From IMG/VR virus record IMGVR_UViG_3300042561_000300, positions 1-36,924 of that record: 36,924 nucleotides of DNA; one strand, 5' to 3'. This document shows positions 1 to 7,462 of the stretch, piece by piece (the stretch's first letter is position 1; the number at the start of each line of letters is the position of its first letter). The notes beneath the pieces are model-generated. The model was not told where the DNA came from. It did no database searches and was given only the letters and a program-made list of their open reading frames with translations. A program made the position numbers and the translations under genes. This DNA is from a virus.

Positions 1-127
1 GTGCAACCTCAGTGCGGATTAGTTTTGCGTTTTCAGGCGAAAGCAAGAACTCTAAGAAAGGCAATTGCTCACGCTGTCCAACTTCGATGAAGAGTTCGCT
101 AAGTGACATTTGCACATTAGGACACTC
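1..127. repeat. Terminal 127-bp direct repeat, left copy
   Basis: Bases 1-127 are identical to bases 36798-36924. Both copies lie in the 5' part of the capsid gene on the minus strand. Joining them gives one continuous reading frame, so the window is a circular sequence of 36,797 bp written with a 127-base overlap. The length 127 equals a k-mer size widely used in short-read assembly, which makes an assembly overlap more likely than a true packaged terminal repeat. This last point is inference. Confidence 0.95.
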
Positions 128-151
128 TGATAGAATGCGAGATATAGACAT
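1..151 (-). CDS. Major capsid protein, N-terminal fragment (continues at 36924)
   Basis: This is the 5' end of the gene described at 35902-36924. On the circle the frame stays open upstream of the GTG at 115 and the ATG at 109 to an ATG at 151. From there the protein would begin MSISRILSECPNVQM, giving 348 residues in all. The ATG at 151 is preferred because it gives the longest product with a normal start and leaves a leader of about 94 nt after the promoter at 246-253. The internal ATG at 109 is the alternative. No Shine-Dalgarno sequence is visible before either. Confidence 0.65.
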   Translation of the reverse strand, partial: MSISRILSECPNVQMSLSELFIEVGQREQLPFLEFLLSPENAKLIRTEVA

Positions 152-245
152 GATAATGTAGTTTGGAGTTTCTGCCAGTTGCAAAGGCCGACAGGTGCGC
201 CTACTTTGCCGCGATAAGTTGCGGCTCACTACATCATAGATGGTG

Positions 246-253
246 CAAAGATA
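246..253 (-). promoter_or_regulatory. Capsid gene promoter, -7 element TATCTTTG
   Basis: On the minus strand TATCTTTG matches the Bacteroidota -7 consensus TAnnTTTG. It lies just downstream of the terminator at 257-286 and about 94 nt before the ATG at 151. A good TTTG -33 element at the usual spacing is not clear; a TTG lies 23 nt upstream inside the terminator stem. The position between a terminator and the most highly expressed virion gene supports the call. The leader contains a small GCCGC/GCGGC hairpin and a 13-bp motif (227-239) that also adjoins the promoter at 8074. Confidence 0.75.
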
Positions 254-256
254 AAT

Positions 257-286
257 AAAAAAAGCCTGCATTGCTGCAAGCCTTTT
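257..286 (-). terminator. Rho-independent terminator after the scaffold block
   Basis: Read on the minus strand, a 12-bp stem (AAAAGGCTTGCA with TGCAGGCTTTTT, two G-T pairs) encloses a GCAA tetraloop and runs into seven T residues. It follows the 90-residue gene and precedes the capsid promoter, so it separates scaffold-block transcription from capsid transcription. Confidence 0.85.
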
Positions 287-339
287 CAAATTGTGCCTAA
301 ACAATTAGTATGAGAGAATAAAGAACGAGCTGCAATATA

Positions 340-612
340 CTAAGGCAATTCGATTCTACCAAAAAAAGGTTTATCACTTACCGACCTTCGCCCCTCGCAG
401 CTCCAAAGCTGCCGAGCCCACCAATTCGCCGAGCCTTTCGGAGAAGGGATGCCATTACTACGAGCGCAGTAAGAGTTGCCTGCATCCGTGCCGGGGTTAA
501 TCCGATACCCTTCAGCGCCAAAGTGAATCTCATTGCCGTCATCGTCTACCGCTTTATACTTTTTGCCAGCGCGATCGGATGCCGTGACATTGTACCCCTC
601 ATACTCCGGCAT
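340..612 (-). CDS. Hypothetical 90-residue protein after the scaffold
   Basis: The product is a small, soluble protein with no membrane segment. Its N-terminal part (KKYKAVDDDGNEIHFGAEGY, then a PGTDAGNSYCARS stretch) resembles short phage and virus proteins of unknown function that carry a K-Y-K-A-V, I-H-F-G-A, G-D-S-Y-C-A-R-S pattern. The C-terminal half is W-, C- and R-rich (NWWARQLWSCEGRRS), which could suit nucleic-acid or metal binding, but that is only inference. The start codon overlaps the 3' end of the 53-residue gene by 14 nt. It is the last gene before the terminator at 257-286. No function can be assigned from sequence. Confidence 0.7.
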   Translation of the reverse strand: MPEYEGYNVTASDRAGKKYKAVDDDGNEIHFGAEGYRINPGTDAGNSYCARSNGIPSPKGSANWWARQLWSCEGRRSVSDKPFFGRIELP

Positions 613-760
613 AGGTCGATTGACTTAGTTTATTTTCGAGATATGTAAGCACAATCTCAAGTGCTTTTGTGAGGTCGGCAGGGCTTACCATTTCGCTGTG
701 TTTGCCTTGCCGCCAATCTGCGTGGTGCATCAATATCTTATACGCTTGCTTGATTGTCAT
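599..760 (-). CDS. Small 53-residue protein between scaffold and 90-residue gene
   Basis: The frame runs from an ATG that overlaps the scaffold stop in an ATGA arrangement and ends at a TGA inside the start of the next gene. It begins MTIKQAYKILMHHADWRQGK and continues with SEMVSPADLTKALEIVLTYL. The length and the D-W-R-Q-G-K, P-x-x-L-x-x-A-L pattern resemble very short helical proteins often seen in Bacteroidota phages, with no known role. Overlaps at both ends indicate translational coupling within the scaffold operon. Confidence 0.75.
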   Translation of the reverse strand: MTIKQAYKILMHHADWRQGKHSEMVSPADLTKALEIVLTYLENKLSQSTYAGV

Positions 761-1581
761 TTGGTAAAGAATCGAGGGTTAACACCTTTCATGCGTTTGT
801 CGGTCTGTGCTTCAATCGGCGGGATGATAGCCTGCCCCGGTCTCGGTACACGCTGCCCAGCCGATGGGTTCTTCATAATGATGCCCGCCGCCGTAGCTTC
901 AGCAAGCAGCACATCGGAGAGGTTCAGGAATGAGCCCGCTTTCTCTTTGCTCTTCAATCGCTCGCCGCTGTTCTTATCCTTAACGAATATATTGCCATCG
1001 TCTTCCAAGTCGATTGCATACTTCTCCCCGATGGTAGCTTTGAAGCCTTTGATGGTAAACTCATTCACCGATGGGTCGAGCTTGATGGCTGAGAGCTCCT
1101 TCTCGAAGGTGTGGTTAATCTTGCTCTGCTTTTGTTCGTCCGCAATCTTAATCTTGAATTGCTCGAACTGGTTAATGGCTTCTTGCCTTGCAGTGTCAAC
1201 TTCAGTAAGTTTGCGCTCGAGTGATTTGTGCTTCTTCTCCCACTCCTTCACCAGCTCTTCGCTGCCCGACTTATCGGCTCGCTGTTGCCACTCTTCTTGC
1301 TGTTTCTCATAAGCCTCTCGAGCTCGCTCGGATGCCATGCGTAAAACATCTTGCGCCTTTTTGTCCTTGAAATCTTCTTCAGTGAGCGTAACTCCGAAGG
1401 GCTCAAATGCTCGTTTAGCAACGTGGGCAATTGTGCCGTTAATCTTTCCGAGCTTTTCGCTTAGCTCCTTGCTGTTTACCCAGTTCTCCTGAAACTTCTC
1501 CTTTGCTTCCTCGAGGTTCTCGGCTTCGTTTAGGTTTAGGAAGTTCACTATCTCCAGCGCTTCCTCCGGTTTGATCGGCAT
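757..1581 (-). CDS. Capsid scaffolding protein
   Basis: The 274-residue product is highly charged and helical, with a long predicted coiled coil over roughly residues 85-155 (EKQQEEWQQRADKSGSEELV then KEWEKKHKSLERKLTEVDTA). The C-terminal region is rich in P, K and R (QRVPRPGQAIIPP, then TDKRMKGVNPRFFTK), as expected for a basic tail that contacts coat subunits. Position is the strongest evidence: it lies between the minor head protein and the major capsid gene, as scaffolds usually do. It would assemble with coat protein into procapsids and leave before DNA packaging. No protease motif is visible, so the protein is probably ejected or cut by another protein. The start at 1581 overlaps the preceding small frame by 143 nt. 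Confidence 0.75.
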   Translation of the reverse strand: MPIKPEEALEIVNFLNLNEAENLEEAKEKFQENWVNSKELSEKLGKINGTIAHVAKRAFEPFGVTLTEEDFKDKKAQDVLRMASERAREAYEKQQEEWQQRADKSGSEELVKEWEKKHKSLERKLTEVDTARQEAINQFEQFKIKIADEQKQSKINHTFEKELSAIKLDPSVNEFTIKGFKATIGEKYAIDLEDDGNIFVKDKNSGERLKSKEKAGSFLNLSDVLLAEATAAGIIMKNPSAGQRVPRPGQAIIPPIEAQTDKRMKGVNPRFFTK

Positions 1582-1705
1582 ATATTTGAGGGGTGTTAAT
1601 TGGTTGCAATATTAATTCCTTTGCGCCCTTCTTAGTAAGTAGGTGCTCGGCCACCATATCGGATGCTTGAATGATTCGGCCATCTGAGAGTATTAAATGT
1701 CTCAT
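1439..1705 (-). CDS. 88-residue protein opening the scaffold block
   Basis: The frame starts at an ATG just 4 nt after a TACCTTTG promoter element, so its mRNA is probably leaderless. Residues 1-43 (MRHLILSDGRIIQASDMVAE, then HLLTKKGAKELIL) look like an ordinary folded small protein. The remaining half overlaps the scaffold frame and is a low-complexity K/R/G/S/E stretch that could be a by-product of that frame. Either two genes overlap by 143 nt, or the small protein ends earlier through an event not visible here. The first half is convincing as a gene; its function is unknown. Confidence 0.6.
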   Translation of the reverse strand: MRHLILSDGRIIQASDMVAEHLLTKKGAKELILQPINTPQIYADQTGGSAGDSELPKPKRSREPRGSKGEVSGELGKQQGAKRKARKD

Positions 1706-1709
1706 GATT

Positions 1710-1717
1710 CAAAGGTA
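1710..1717 (-). promoter_or_regulatory. Scaffold block promoter, TACCTTTG
   Basis: The minus-strand TACCTTTG matches TAnnTTTG and is followed by AATC and then the ATG at 1705. A TTTT lies 18 nt upstream where the -33 element is expected, which is weak. The spacing implies transcription starting at or next to the ATG, giving a leaderless mRNA. It is divergent from the plus-strand promoter at 1745. Confidence 0.7.
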
Positions 1718-1744
1718 AGAAAGTTTTCAATGCCTAAAATACTT

Positions 1745-1752
1745 TAACTTTG
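1745..1752 (+). promoter_or_regulatory. Plus-strand promoter TAACTTTG for the glycosyltransferase
   Basis: The plus-strand TAACTTTG fits TAnnTTTG and lies 16 nt before the ATG at 1769. It is the only such element placed ahead of a plus-strand gene. The two divergent -7 elements (1710 minus, 1745 plus) share a 63-bp intergenic region, so their polymerase footprints overlap and may compete. Confidence 0.65.
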
Positions 1753-1768
1753 AGTTTTATTTATACAC

Positions 1769-3151
1769 ATGATAGGAGTAGCAATAACCACCCACAATCG
1801 CAGAGACACCGCGCTTGATACAGTTGCCAAGTGGAAAGCATTGCTTCCGAGTGATGCCATAATGATAGTTGTAGATGATGCAAGCGCTGACCCATACCCA
1901 GATGCGGACCATCGATTCGATGTCAATGTTGGAATTGCAAAAGCAAAAAACAAATGTATCGAGCTGCTCATTGACAAAGGCTGTGATGAGCTATTCTTGT
2001 CAGATGATGATTGCTATCCTACTTCACCGGATTGGTGGAAAGCCTATGTCGAAAGTCATCAGCCATTGCTTTCCTACACCTTTTCGGTTGTGGCAAGAAG
2101 AATCCAAAATGGCAATCGCCTACTGAAAGTATACGGTGCCCATAAATGGTATTCAAATCCTTGCGGCTGCATGGTGTATATCAATAAAAGTGTAGTGGAT
2201 AAAATAGGCGGTTACGATGACCAGTATGCGCTTTATGGTGATGAGCATTTGGACTACGCTATCCGAGCCAAGAATGCTGGACTAATTCCGCATGCTTTCA
2301 TGGATGTATCAGAGCCTTTGTTTTATTGCTTGGATCAGGCTGGTAATTCTCGGACCTCAAGGTTAGATGTTGCGGCGCAAAGTTACCTCAGCCATAGAAG
2401 ACTATCTCAGCAAAGAGATAGCAAAGCTTTTGTTTCTTACAAAGAAGCTGACACCGGATTGCAAAAGCCTTATGTGCTGTCAAGTTATTTTAATTACTCG
2501 ATTGATCCACAGAGAAAGACTTTATTGCCCAATGCAGTGGATCAGCTTTTGCCCTTAATGAATAGCTGCAAAGATTTAGGAATTCGATTGGTCATCTTAA
2601 CCAATTGCGACTTTGAAAATCAAGGCACAACCGAATTTATAAAGATAGAAAATCCGGACCATAAATTCAGCCCGAATGACTTTCGCTGGTTGATGCAGTT
2701 GGACTACATCCAAAAGAATAGAGCAAGCCATGTGTGGTGCGTGGATGCGACCGATGTTGAGGTGCTTCGTAATCCTTTTGAGGTTAATGAGAATTTGCTG
2801 TATGTCGGCTATGAGAAAGGCCAGACACTTTCCAGCCCTTGGTTAAAGTTAAACCAATGGCGGCATTGCAAAAGCCCCAAGTACATGAGTTTGTATAGAC
2901 ATGCAAGGAGCTTGGCCCTGTTGAATTGTGGCGTTGTTGGCGGTGCTTATTCTATTGCCCTTAGATTCTTTCAGCTGATGGCAAATGAAACATATTTCAA
3001 TGTGCAAAAAGCATCAATACCGATGGACATGGCAAGCTTCAATTATGTGGTTTATTCTCACTTCGCTAATGACTTTACAACTGGGCCTGAAGTGGTGACA
3101 GAATTCAAAGCGGATGAACGCAATACCGTGTCAATGTTTAAGCATAAGTAA
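1769..3151 (+). CDS. Two-domain glycosyltransferase (GT2-like N-terminus plus second GT-A-like domain)
   Basis: The 460-residue product begins with a GT-A fold of the GT2 family: MIGVAITTHNR, a VVDDAS nucleotide-binding motif (residues 34-39) and an LSDDD acidic metal-binding motif (77-81). A second part from about residue 240 looks like another glycosyltransferase domain, with WCVDATDVEVLRNPF (D326 and D329 as a DxxD-like metal site) and a GVVGG stretch. The enzyme would transfer sugars to a phage or host acceptor in the cytoplasm. It is the only plus-strand gene, has its own promoter and ends one base before the stop of the convergent minor head gene with no terminator between. Location among virion genes favours virion glycosylation; modification of host surface sugars is the alternative. 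Confidence 0.8.
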   Translation: MIGVAITTHNRRDTALDTVAKWKALLPSDAIMIVVDDASADPYPDADHRFDVNVGIAKAKNKCIELLIDKGCDELFLSDDDCYPTSPDWWKAYVESHQPLLSYTFSVVARRIQNGNRLLKVYGAHKWYSNPCGCMVYINKSVVDKIGGYDDQYALYGDEHLDYAIRAKNAGLIPHAFMDVSEPLFYCLDQAGNSRTSRLDVAAQSYLSHRRLSQQRDSKAFVSYKEADTGLQKPYVLSSYFNYSIDPQRKTLLPNAVDQLLPLMNSCKDLGIRLVILTNCDFENQGTTEFIKIENPDHKFSPNDFRWLMQLDYIQKNRASHVWCVDATDVEVLRNPFEVNENLLYVGYEKGQTLSSPWLKLNQWRHCKSPKYMSLYRHARSLALLNCGVVGGAYSIALRFFQLMANETYFNVQKASIPMDMASFNYVVYSHFANDFTTGPEVVTEFKADERNTVSMFKHK

Positions 3152-4063
3152 TTAATCAATAAACCCCTCAGCTCTCGCTCGAGCTTTGACCGTCTCCGGC
3201 ACTTTTCTTTCGGGCACTGGCACAAGATAGTGCCGACAGTTCCACCCCCCTACAAGTGTAAATATCGACTTACTATCTGTGCCGTCAATGCGCCCAGCCC
3301 ATGAGCCGTCACGAATGTCATTGATGCCAGCACTATTCTTACCCGCGCCCCATGCCTCAATTTCCTTGCGATGGTAGATGCCTCCCTCACGGTTTTCGCA
3401 GAATGGCCGCGTTGTGTCAATCTCACCGCCGAGGTATTCAAACCATTCGATGCCGAGCTCATCATTGACAGCGGCTGAGTAGCTTCGGTCTGCAACGGCT
3501 TGCGCGGTGGTGGCTGTGGTCTTGATGTTGGCAAGCAGCCGCCCATCATTCGCCTCCGTTCCGGTGACAATCCCTTCCAATGCAAGAACGGCCTCGCGTA
3601 GTGGTGCGCGTGCTGCGATGTTCGTGGTTAGTTGCTCGAGGAAGGGCTGCGTGAATCGAGCATCCAAGCCAGCGCCAAAGAATGTGTTAATCGCATTCTG
3701 CTTGGATATTTGCAACAATTGCTTTTGCACTTCGGTCGGCTCGAATGCGCTTTCGAATGTTCGTGCAATCTCGTTAGTCAGCTGCACTCCTTCATCGATT
3801 GAGCCGAGGAAAGAGCGAACCGCCTCCTTATATTCGCTGCCCGCGAGCACCTTCTTGAGTTCATCAGCAATCAAACCAATGCGCCTAATGTTGCCTTCGG
3901 TTTGCTCGATGTTTCCGGCTGCTGTGACATCCATATCATCGAGAATCGGGCGAATCTTGCGCCATATCTCAGCCTGTGTCTTAATCGCAGCCGTTGCCAG
4001 TTTATCCGGCACCGACTCGAAGAGCTTAATCTTTTGGTTTACGAGCGAATCAAATGATGCCAT
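3152..4063 (-). CDS. Minor head protein (SPP1 gp7 / Mu F-like)
   Basis: The 303-residue product has a long helical N-terminal region and a C-terminal domain typical of the Mu gpF/SPP1 gp7 family: TRPFCENREGGIYHRKEIEAW near residues 215-235 and GGWNCRHYLVPV near 270. These provide the conserved R-x-F-C and C-R-H elements. Family members sit at or near the portal vertex and take part in capsid assembly and DNA ejection. The gene overlaps the 3' end of the portal gene by 14 nt, the standard portal-minor head arrangement. Its stop abuts the stop of the convergent glycosyltransferase with no spacer. Confidence 0.85.
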   Translation of the reverse strand: MASFDSLVNQKIKLFESVPDKLATAAIKTQAEIWRKIRPILDDMDVTAAGNIEQTEGNIRRIGLIADELKKVLAGSEYKEAVRSFLGSIDEGVQLTNEIARTFESAFEPTEVQKQLLQISKQNAINTFFGAGLDARFTQPFLEQLTTNIAARAPLREAVLALEGIVTGTEANDGRLLANIKTTATTAQAVADRSYSAAVNDELGIEWFEYLGGEIDTTRPFCENREGGIYHRKEIEAWGAGKNSAGINDIRDGSWAGRIDGTDSKSIFTLVGGWNCRHYLVPVPERKVPETVKARARAEGFID

Positions 4064-5957
4064 TCAGAAGTTCCTGTTGCGCCTGTTGAATCGGGTCGAG
4101 CTGCACGGCAATCCTATCTGATGCTAAGCGGTTAAGTGCTGCAATCTGCTCGGCCATCGGTAGGTCGATGAAGCGCTCAGCATCTTCGGTCGGGATATGA
4201 TTGCGAATAAGCTCCATGATTAACTGTGGTGCGCTGTGATGAATTACATCTTGGTACTTCTCGATGGTGCCATTAGCAACGCGCAGGGCGATATCTGCCG
4301 AGCTCATCAGTAGCAATTCATCAGCGTTGAGGATTAAGTCATAAACAGCACTTGTCTCTTCATCGGTGTAGTGAATCGCCTTTATGTAGTTGTAGACATT
4401 GCTGAAGGTAATCGATGGCGGTACGCCTGCCTTAACACCTTCGCTTATTACAGCCAAGTAATCGCTCGGGGTGCTGATGTCGAATGATGTCGGGTACACA
4501 AGATTGACACCGCCAAAGTTTTCGCCGTAGCGCATCTTGCCCATCGTCACCAAGCAGAACTCATAAAGGTTGAATAGCTGGTCAGAGATAGGCTTAATAA
4601 ACGCATAGAGAGCACGTAGCTTATTCAATGAGCCTGTGGCTGTCGATGCTTCGCCGATGGTTCCTGTTTCGTCTGAGCTTGGCAAGTGCAATATCCTGCG
4701 AGCCTTTGCCATTTGTTGCTCAATCTCGGTGCGAAGGAAGTTCAGCGTGTCCATTGGTGGGCTAACGAACTTCAGATACTCTCCACTAAGTGCGCTGTCA
4801 CCTTCGCTCAATGCTGTCTTAGGCTTAATCAGTAGCATTCCTGTTGGGCTGAATCGGCTCTTAACACCTGAGCCATTACAGCTCGAGCATGTACGGTACC
4901 CGCCATTGATGGGGTCAAAGATTTGCCCATCCTGACACTTGTTACCCTCGCGATCGGTGAACTCGCAAATCTCACCCAGCGCCACCATAAACGGAAACGC
5001 ACTTGTGGCTTTGCTGATTTGCAAGTAGCTTTCATCGAGAATCACTTGGTCGAGCAATGGCACGGCTGTGATGAATGGAGACTGGAAGTTAATCTCACCA
5101 CCGATAAGCTGCGGCATCCCTTGCAGCTTTTGCGCTGGTACATAGCCAAGGTTGTGCGAATAGTATAGCTCAGGTTCGCTGAATGTGTAGTCCGACTTCT
5201 TGCCGATTTGATACACCTTCCAGATGTTCATCGTGTCATAAATCTCTAACACGATGCCGCTCTTCTCTTCCTTGCTGCCGTTGCGCACCTTTGAATAGTC
5301 ATCTGTAATGACCATGTAATACTGGCCATAATCTTGCCCGACAATGCTCTTGCATGAGTAGTATTCAGGCATCGGCCTTATCAGCTCGTTGCTGATTATC
5401 TCTTCGCCATCTTCATTCTCATAGGTATCAACATCATTTGGCTCGATTGCGATAATGCCATTCGGGTCGATTAGCTTTAGCGTTGGGAGCATGGTCTTAA
5501 CAAATGCCTCAAGCGAGCCGAAGCGTTCAATCTCTTGGTTCACGTAGCGCTGGAAGGTATCCTCGCCAAAGATTGGCTCGAGCTCGGGGCTGTATCGGAT
5601 GCTCCAATTCTGGTCCGCGAACGCACGGCTTATCGTGGCTTTGAAATCCTCAAACACGCTGAGCGTTGTTGGCTTATAGTTCGCTCGGATATACTCAGCC
5701 TGTGCATCGGTTTGGTTAGGTGCGCGCACGCTGAGTAGGTGTGCCGGGTAAATGTCAGGCCGGGTATGCGGCAAGATGCTGTCATACATCTTAGCGGCAT
5801 AGTTATACCCCGGCCAATACTCAGGATATTGACTCACGCCTGTGCGCTGCTTAGTGATTGGATTGATAGGTGTCTTCATTGCTGCGGCTTCCCAGCCCTT
5901 ATGCAGCATTGCAAACCTTTGAACAATCTTATCAATGTCCTCTATGCTTAGTGCCAT
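4050..5957 (-). CDS. Portal protein with a zinc-ribbon-like insertion
   Basis: The 635-residue product has the length and position of a siphovirus portal, directly before the minor head gene, and would form the dodecameric ring at the capsid vertex for DNA packaging and exit. The N-terminal region contains PGYNYAAKMYDS and repeated acidic stretches; the C-terminal half contains SSDETGTIGEASTATGSL, like the conserved loop seen in other portals. An unusual insertion near residues 327-365 carries paired cysteines (CEFTDREGNKC and CSSCNGSG), a likely zinc ribbon. The start overlaps the stop of a 26-residue frame (TAATG), implying coupled translation. No Shine-Dalgarno sequence is seen. Confidence 0.85.
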   Translation of the reverse strand: MALSIEDIDKIVQRFAMLHKGWEAAAMKTPINPITKQRTGVSQYPEYWPGYNYAAKMYDSILPHTRPDIYPAHLLSVRAPNQTDAQAEYIRANYKPTTLSVFEDFKATISRAFADQNWSIRYSPELEPIFGEDTFQRYVNQEIERFGSLEAFVKTMLPTLKLIDPNGIIAIEPNDVDTYENEDGEEIISNELIRPMPEYYSCKSIVGQDYGQYYMVITDDYSKVRNGSKEEKSGIVLEIYDTMNIWKVYQIGKKSDYTFSEPELYYSHNLGYVPAQKLQGMPQLIGGEINFQSPFITAVPLLDQVILDESYLQISKATSAFPFMVALGEICEFTDREGNKCQDGQIFDPINGGYRTCSSCNGSGVKSRFSPTGMLLIKPKTALSEGDSALSGEYLKFVSPPMDTLNFLRTEIEQQMAKARRILHLPSSDETGTIGEASTATGSLNKLRALYAFIKPISDQLFNLYEFCLVTMGKMRYGENFGGVNLVYPTSFDISTPSDYLAVISEGVKAGVPPSITFSNVYNYIKAIHYTDEETSAVYDLILNADELLLMSSADIALRVANGTIEKYQDVIHHSAPQLIMELIRNHIPTEDAERFIDLPMAEQIAALNRLASDRIAVQLDPIQQAQQELLNGII

Positions 5958-6037
5958 TACGCAGTTGCTTTAGTGGTTGGTTGGTTTATGATGTGCGAGC
6001 CGCATGACTTTGAGCGGCAAAATGTTAGTGCTTTCAT
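5957..6037 (-). CDS. 26-residue micro-protein between methyltransferase and portal
   Basis: The frame MKALTFCRSKSCGSHIINQP, then TTKATA, fills the whole gap between two genes. Its ATG overlaps the methyltransferase stop (ATGA) and its TAA overlaps the portal ATG (TAATG). Such overlaps at both ends are the usual sign of coupled translation in this genome. The C-x4-C-x3-H pattern could bind a metal. The alternative is a coincidental open spacer that merely lets ribosomes reinitiate at the portal start. Function unknown. Confidence 0.6.
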   Translation of the reverse strand: MKALTFCRSKSCGSHIINQPTTKATA

Positions 6038-6561
6038 CGTTGCAGTATTGTTATGCCACGCCCTTCTGGTGTGTTAAGGGTGACTGTGTTATACTTATAA
6101 TACCATGCATACTCTACCACTTTTCGCGGCCCCTCGAGATGGATTGTATCATGTAATATGATTAGCCCGCCTTGGTTTATTAAAGTCTCAGCAATCTTGA
6201 ATTCTTCGAATACATGGTCAAAGCTGTGGTCTCCATCAATAAAGATAAGGTCAAAATGCGCATGCGGTAAATCCTTTAATTCATCGAGTGAATTGCCAAG
6301 GATAAATTCAATTGATTTGCCACCTTCTTGCATTGCTTGCTTAGTCTTGTCAGTGCGATAGTCATTGATATCAATTCCAATATACTGACCACCTTGCGGA
6401 ATGCCATTGATAAGATGCTGTGCTGTCTCGCCTTCAAAGACTCCAATCTCAAGCACGGTCTTGTACTTGCTCATCTTGATTAGCGATGCCATAAACGCTC
6501 CGCATTCATCTTCAGAATTCCATTCATGGCGAACAACTTCTTTATCGCTTAGGGTCTGCAT
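6034..6561 (-). CDS. Class I SAM-dependent methyltransferase
   Basis: The 175-residue product shows the class I methyltransferase fold: motif I VLEIGVFEGETAQHL (residues 36-50, E38, G40, G44), an acidic end of strand 2 (IGIDIND, D64), and FDLIFIDGDHSFDHV (about 103-117). The IDGDHS motif is typical of the Methyltransf_24/CmcI-like group, which often O-methylates sugars or small molecules and can use a metal bound by these acidic residues and His. It overlaps the glycosyltransferase upstream by 20 nt, so both are made together. The likely substrate is the sugar added by that enzyme; this link is inference. Confidence 0.85.
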   Translation of the reverse strand: MQTLSDKEVVRHEWNSEDECGAFMASLIKMSKYKTVLEIGVFEGETAQHLINGIPQGGQYIGIDINDYRTDKTKQAMQEGGKSIEFILGNSLDELKDLPHAHFDLIFIDGDHSFDHVFEEFKIAETLINQGGLIILHDTIHLEGPRKVVEYAWYYKYNTVTLNTPEGRGITILQR

Positions 6562-7462
6562 GCTTATGGTCGGTTATTCTGTGAATGAAGTATTTGTGCT
6601 GGATGCCGTCCTCTTGCATCCATGCTTTGAGTTTTCGGTCGAGCCAGTCGATGTAAAAGCTGGGAGTGAATCCTTTGCCGCCAAAGTAGCTCATTAAATA
6701 AAACTTGCTTTCAATTTCTGAATAGCTGTATTGCCTCTGCATCTGAAAGCATATGGCATCAATATCTTCCGGCTTGTACTTAGCCTTGCCGAATGCCACA
6801 TTCATATAAAGCTCATCAGGCTGGCCACCTCCCCACTTCATTCGAAGCTTGCCAAGCGGCATCGGGTTGTTGAGGTATTCATTCGAGGCAATGGCGTATA
6901 TCTTTTCGCTCGTTTCACATTTCTTGATAAACTGAATCGAGCTGTTAATTGCGTAAATCGTGTCGGACGTATCCAGTCCAAAGTGGTCCCATACATGATC
7001 AGCCCACGCCCATTGCATGTCCCTGAAGTCTCTGCCTTTGTCAATGGTATGCTCACCCATGACATGAGTAATATATGGCGCATCTGATGCCATGCAGATA
7101 TCAATCAAAGGCTGCAAGTCTTTGAGGCATACAGCATCGACATCAAGGTATAGGTTGTTGTGGTATGGCAAGTAATCGAATAGCAATACCTTCGCCTTGC
7201 CGGGGTCAAGTTTCTTGTTCGTGTATATATGCTGCTCTGGAAGTTCAACGTGTATATCAATCACATGCAGTAAATCATAGCAGTAATACAAAGCACGATC
7301 TTTTGCATCGCTTATCAATGCAATCTGCAAATCCTTATTGAATCGCTTAATCGAATAGGCCAACAGATAAGCCGCTTGATAATACTGAGGCTTACCAAAA
7401 GCAACAAGCACTACCCCGCTCGAGGTAGGCTTGCCGCTTTGATTTGTTGGTTGAATATCCAT
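6542..7462 (-). CDS. GT8-like glycosyltransferase
   Basis: The 306-residue product starts with a strand-loop (VVLVAFGKPQYYQAAYLLAY) typical of GT-A enzymes that act on nucleotide sugars. It carries a clear DxD motif in NNLYLDVDAVCL (D107, D109), followed by a GG-Q-PDE motif near residue 214-220, as in GT8-type and related phage enzymes. It would use Mn2+ and a nucleotide sugar to glycosylate a protein or saccharide in the cytoplasm. Its ATG overlaps the stop of the tail-tube-like gene (TAATG) and its 3' end overlaps the methyltransferase. Being co-transcribed with a tail protein and portal suggests virion glycosylation. The acceptor cannot be read from sequence. Confidence 0.85.
   Translation of the reverse strand: MDIQPTNQSGKPTSSGVVLVAFGKPQYYQAAYLLAYSIKRFNKDLQIALISDAKDRALYYCYDLLHVIDIHVELPEQHIYTNKKLDPGKAKVLLFDYLPYHNNLYLDVDAVCLKDLQPLIDICMASDAPYITHVMGEHTIDKGRDFRDMQWAWADHVWDHFGLDTSDTIYAINSSIQFIKKCETSEKIYAIASNEYLNNPMPLGKLRMKWGGGQPDELYMNVAFGKAKYKPEDIDAICFQMQRQYSYSEIESKFYLMSYFGGKGFTPSFYIDWLDRKLKAWMQEDGIQHKYFIHRITDHKHADPKR

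Noticed and set aside
1-127. Packaged direct terminal repeat like those of T7-type phages
   Set aside because: The repeat is inside the capsid gene, where packaging repeats are not expected, and its length equals a common assembly k-mer. A circular assembly overlap explains it better.
698-1312. Plus-strand 204-residue frame opposite the scaffold
   Set aside because: It mirrors the scaffold gene on the other strand, is low-complexity in S, F and C, and lacks a promoter. It is a shadow of the coiled-coil coding sequence.
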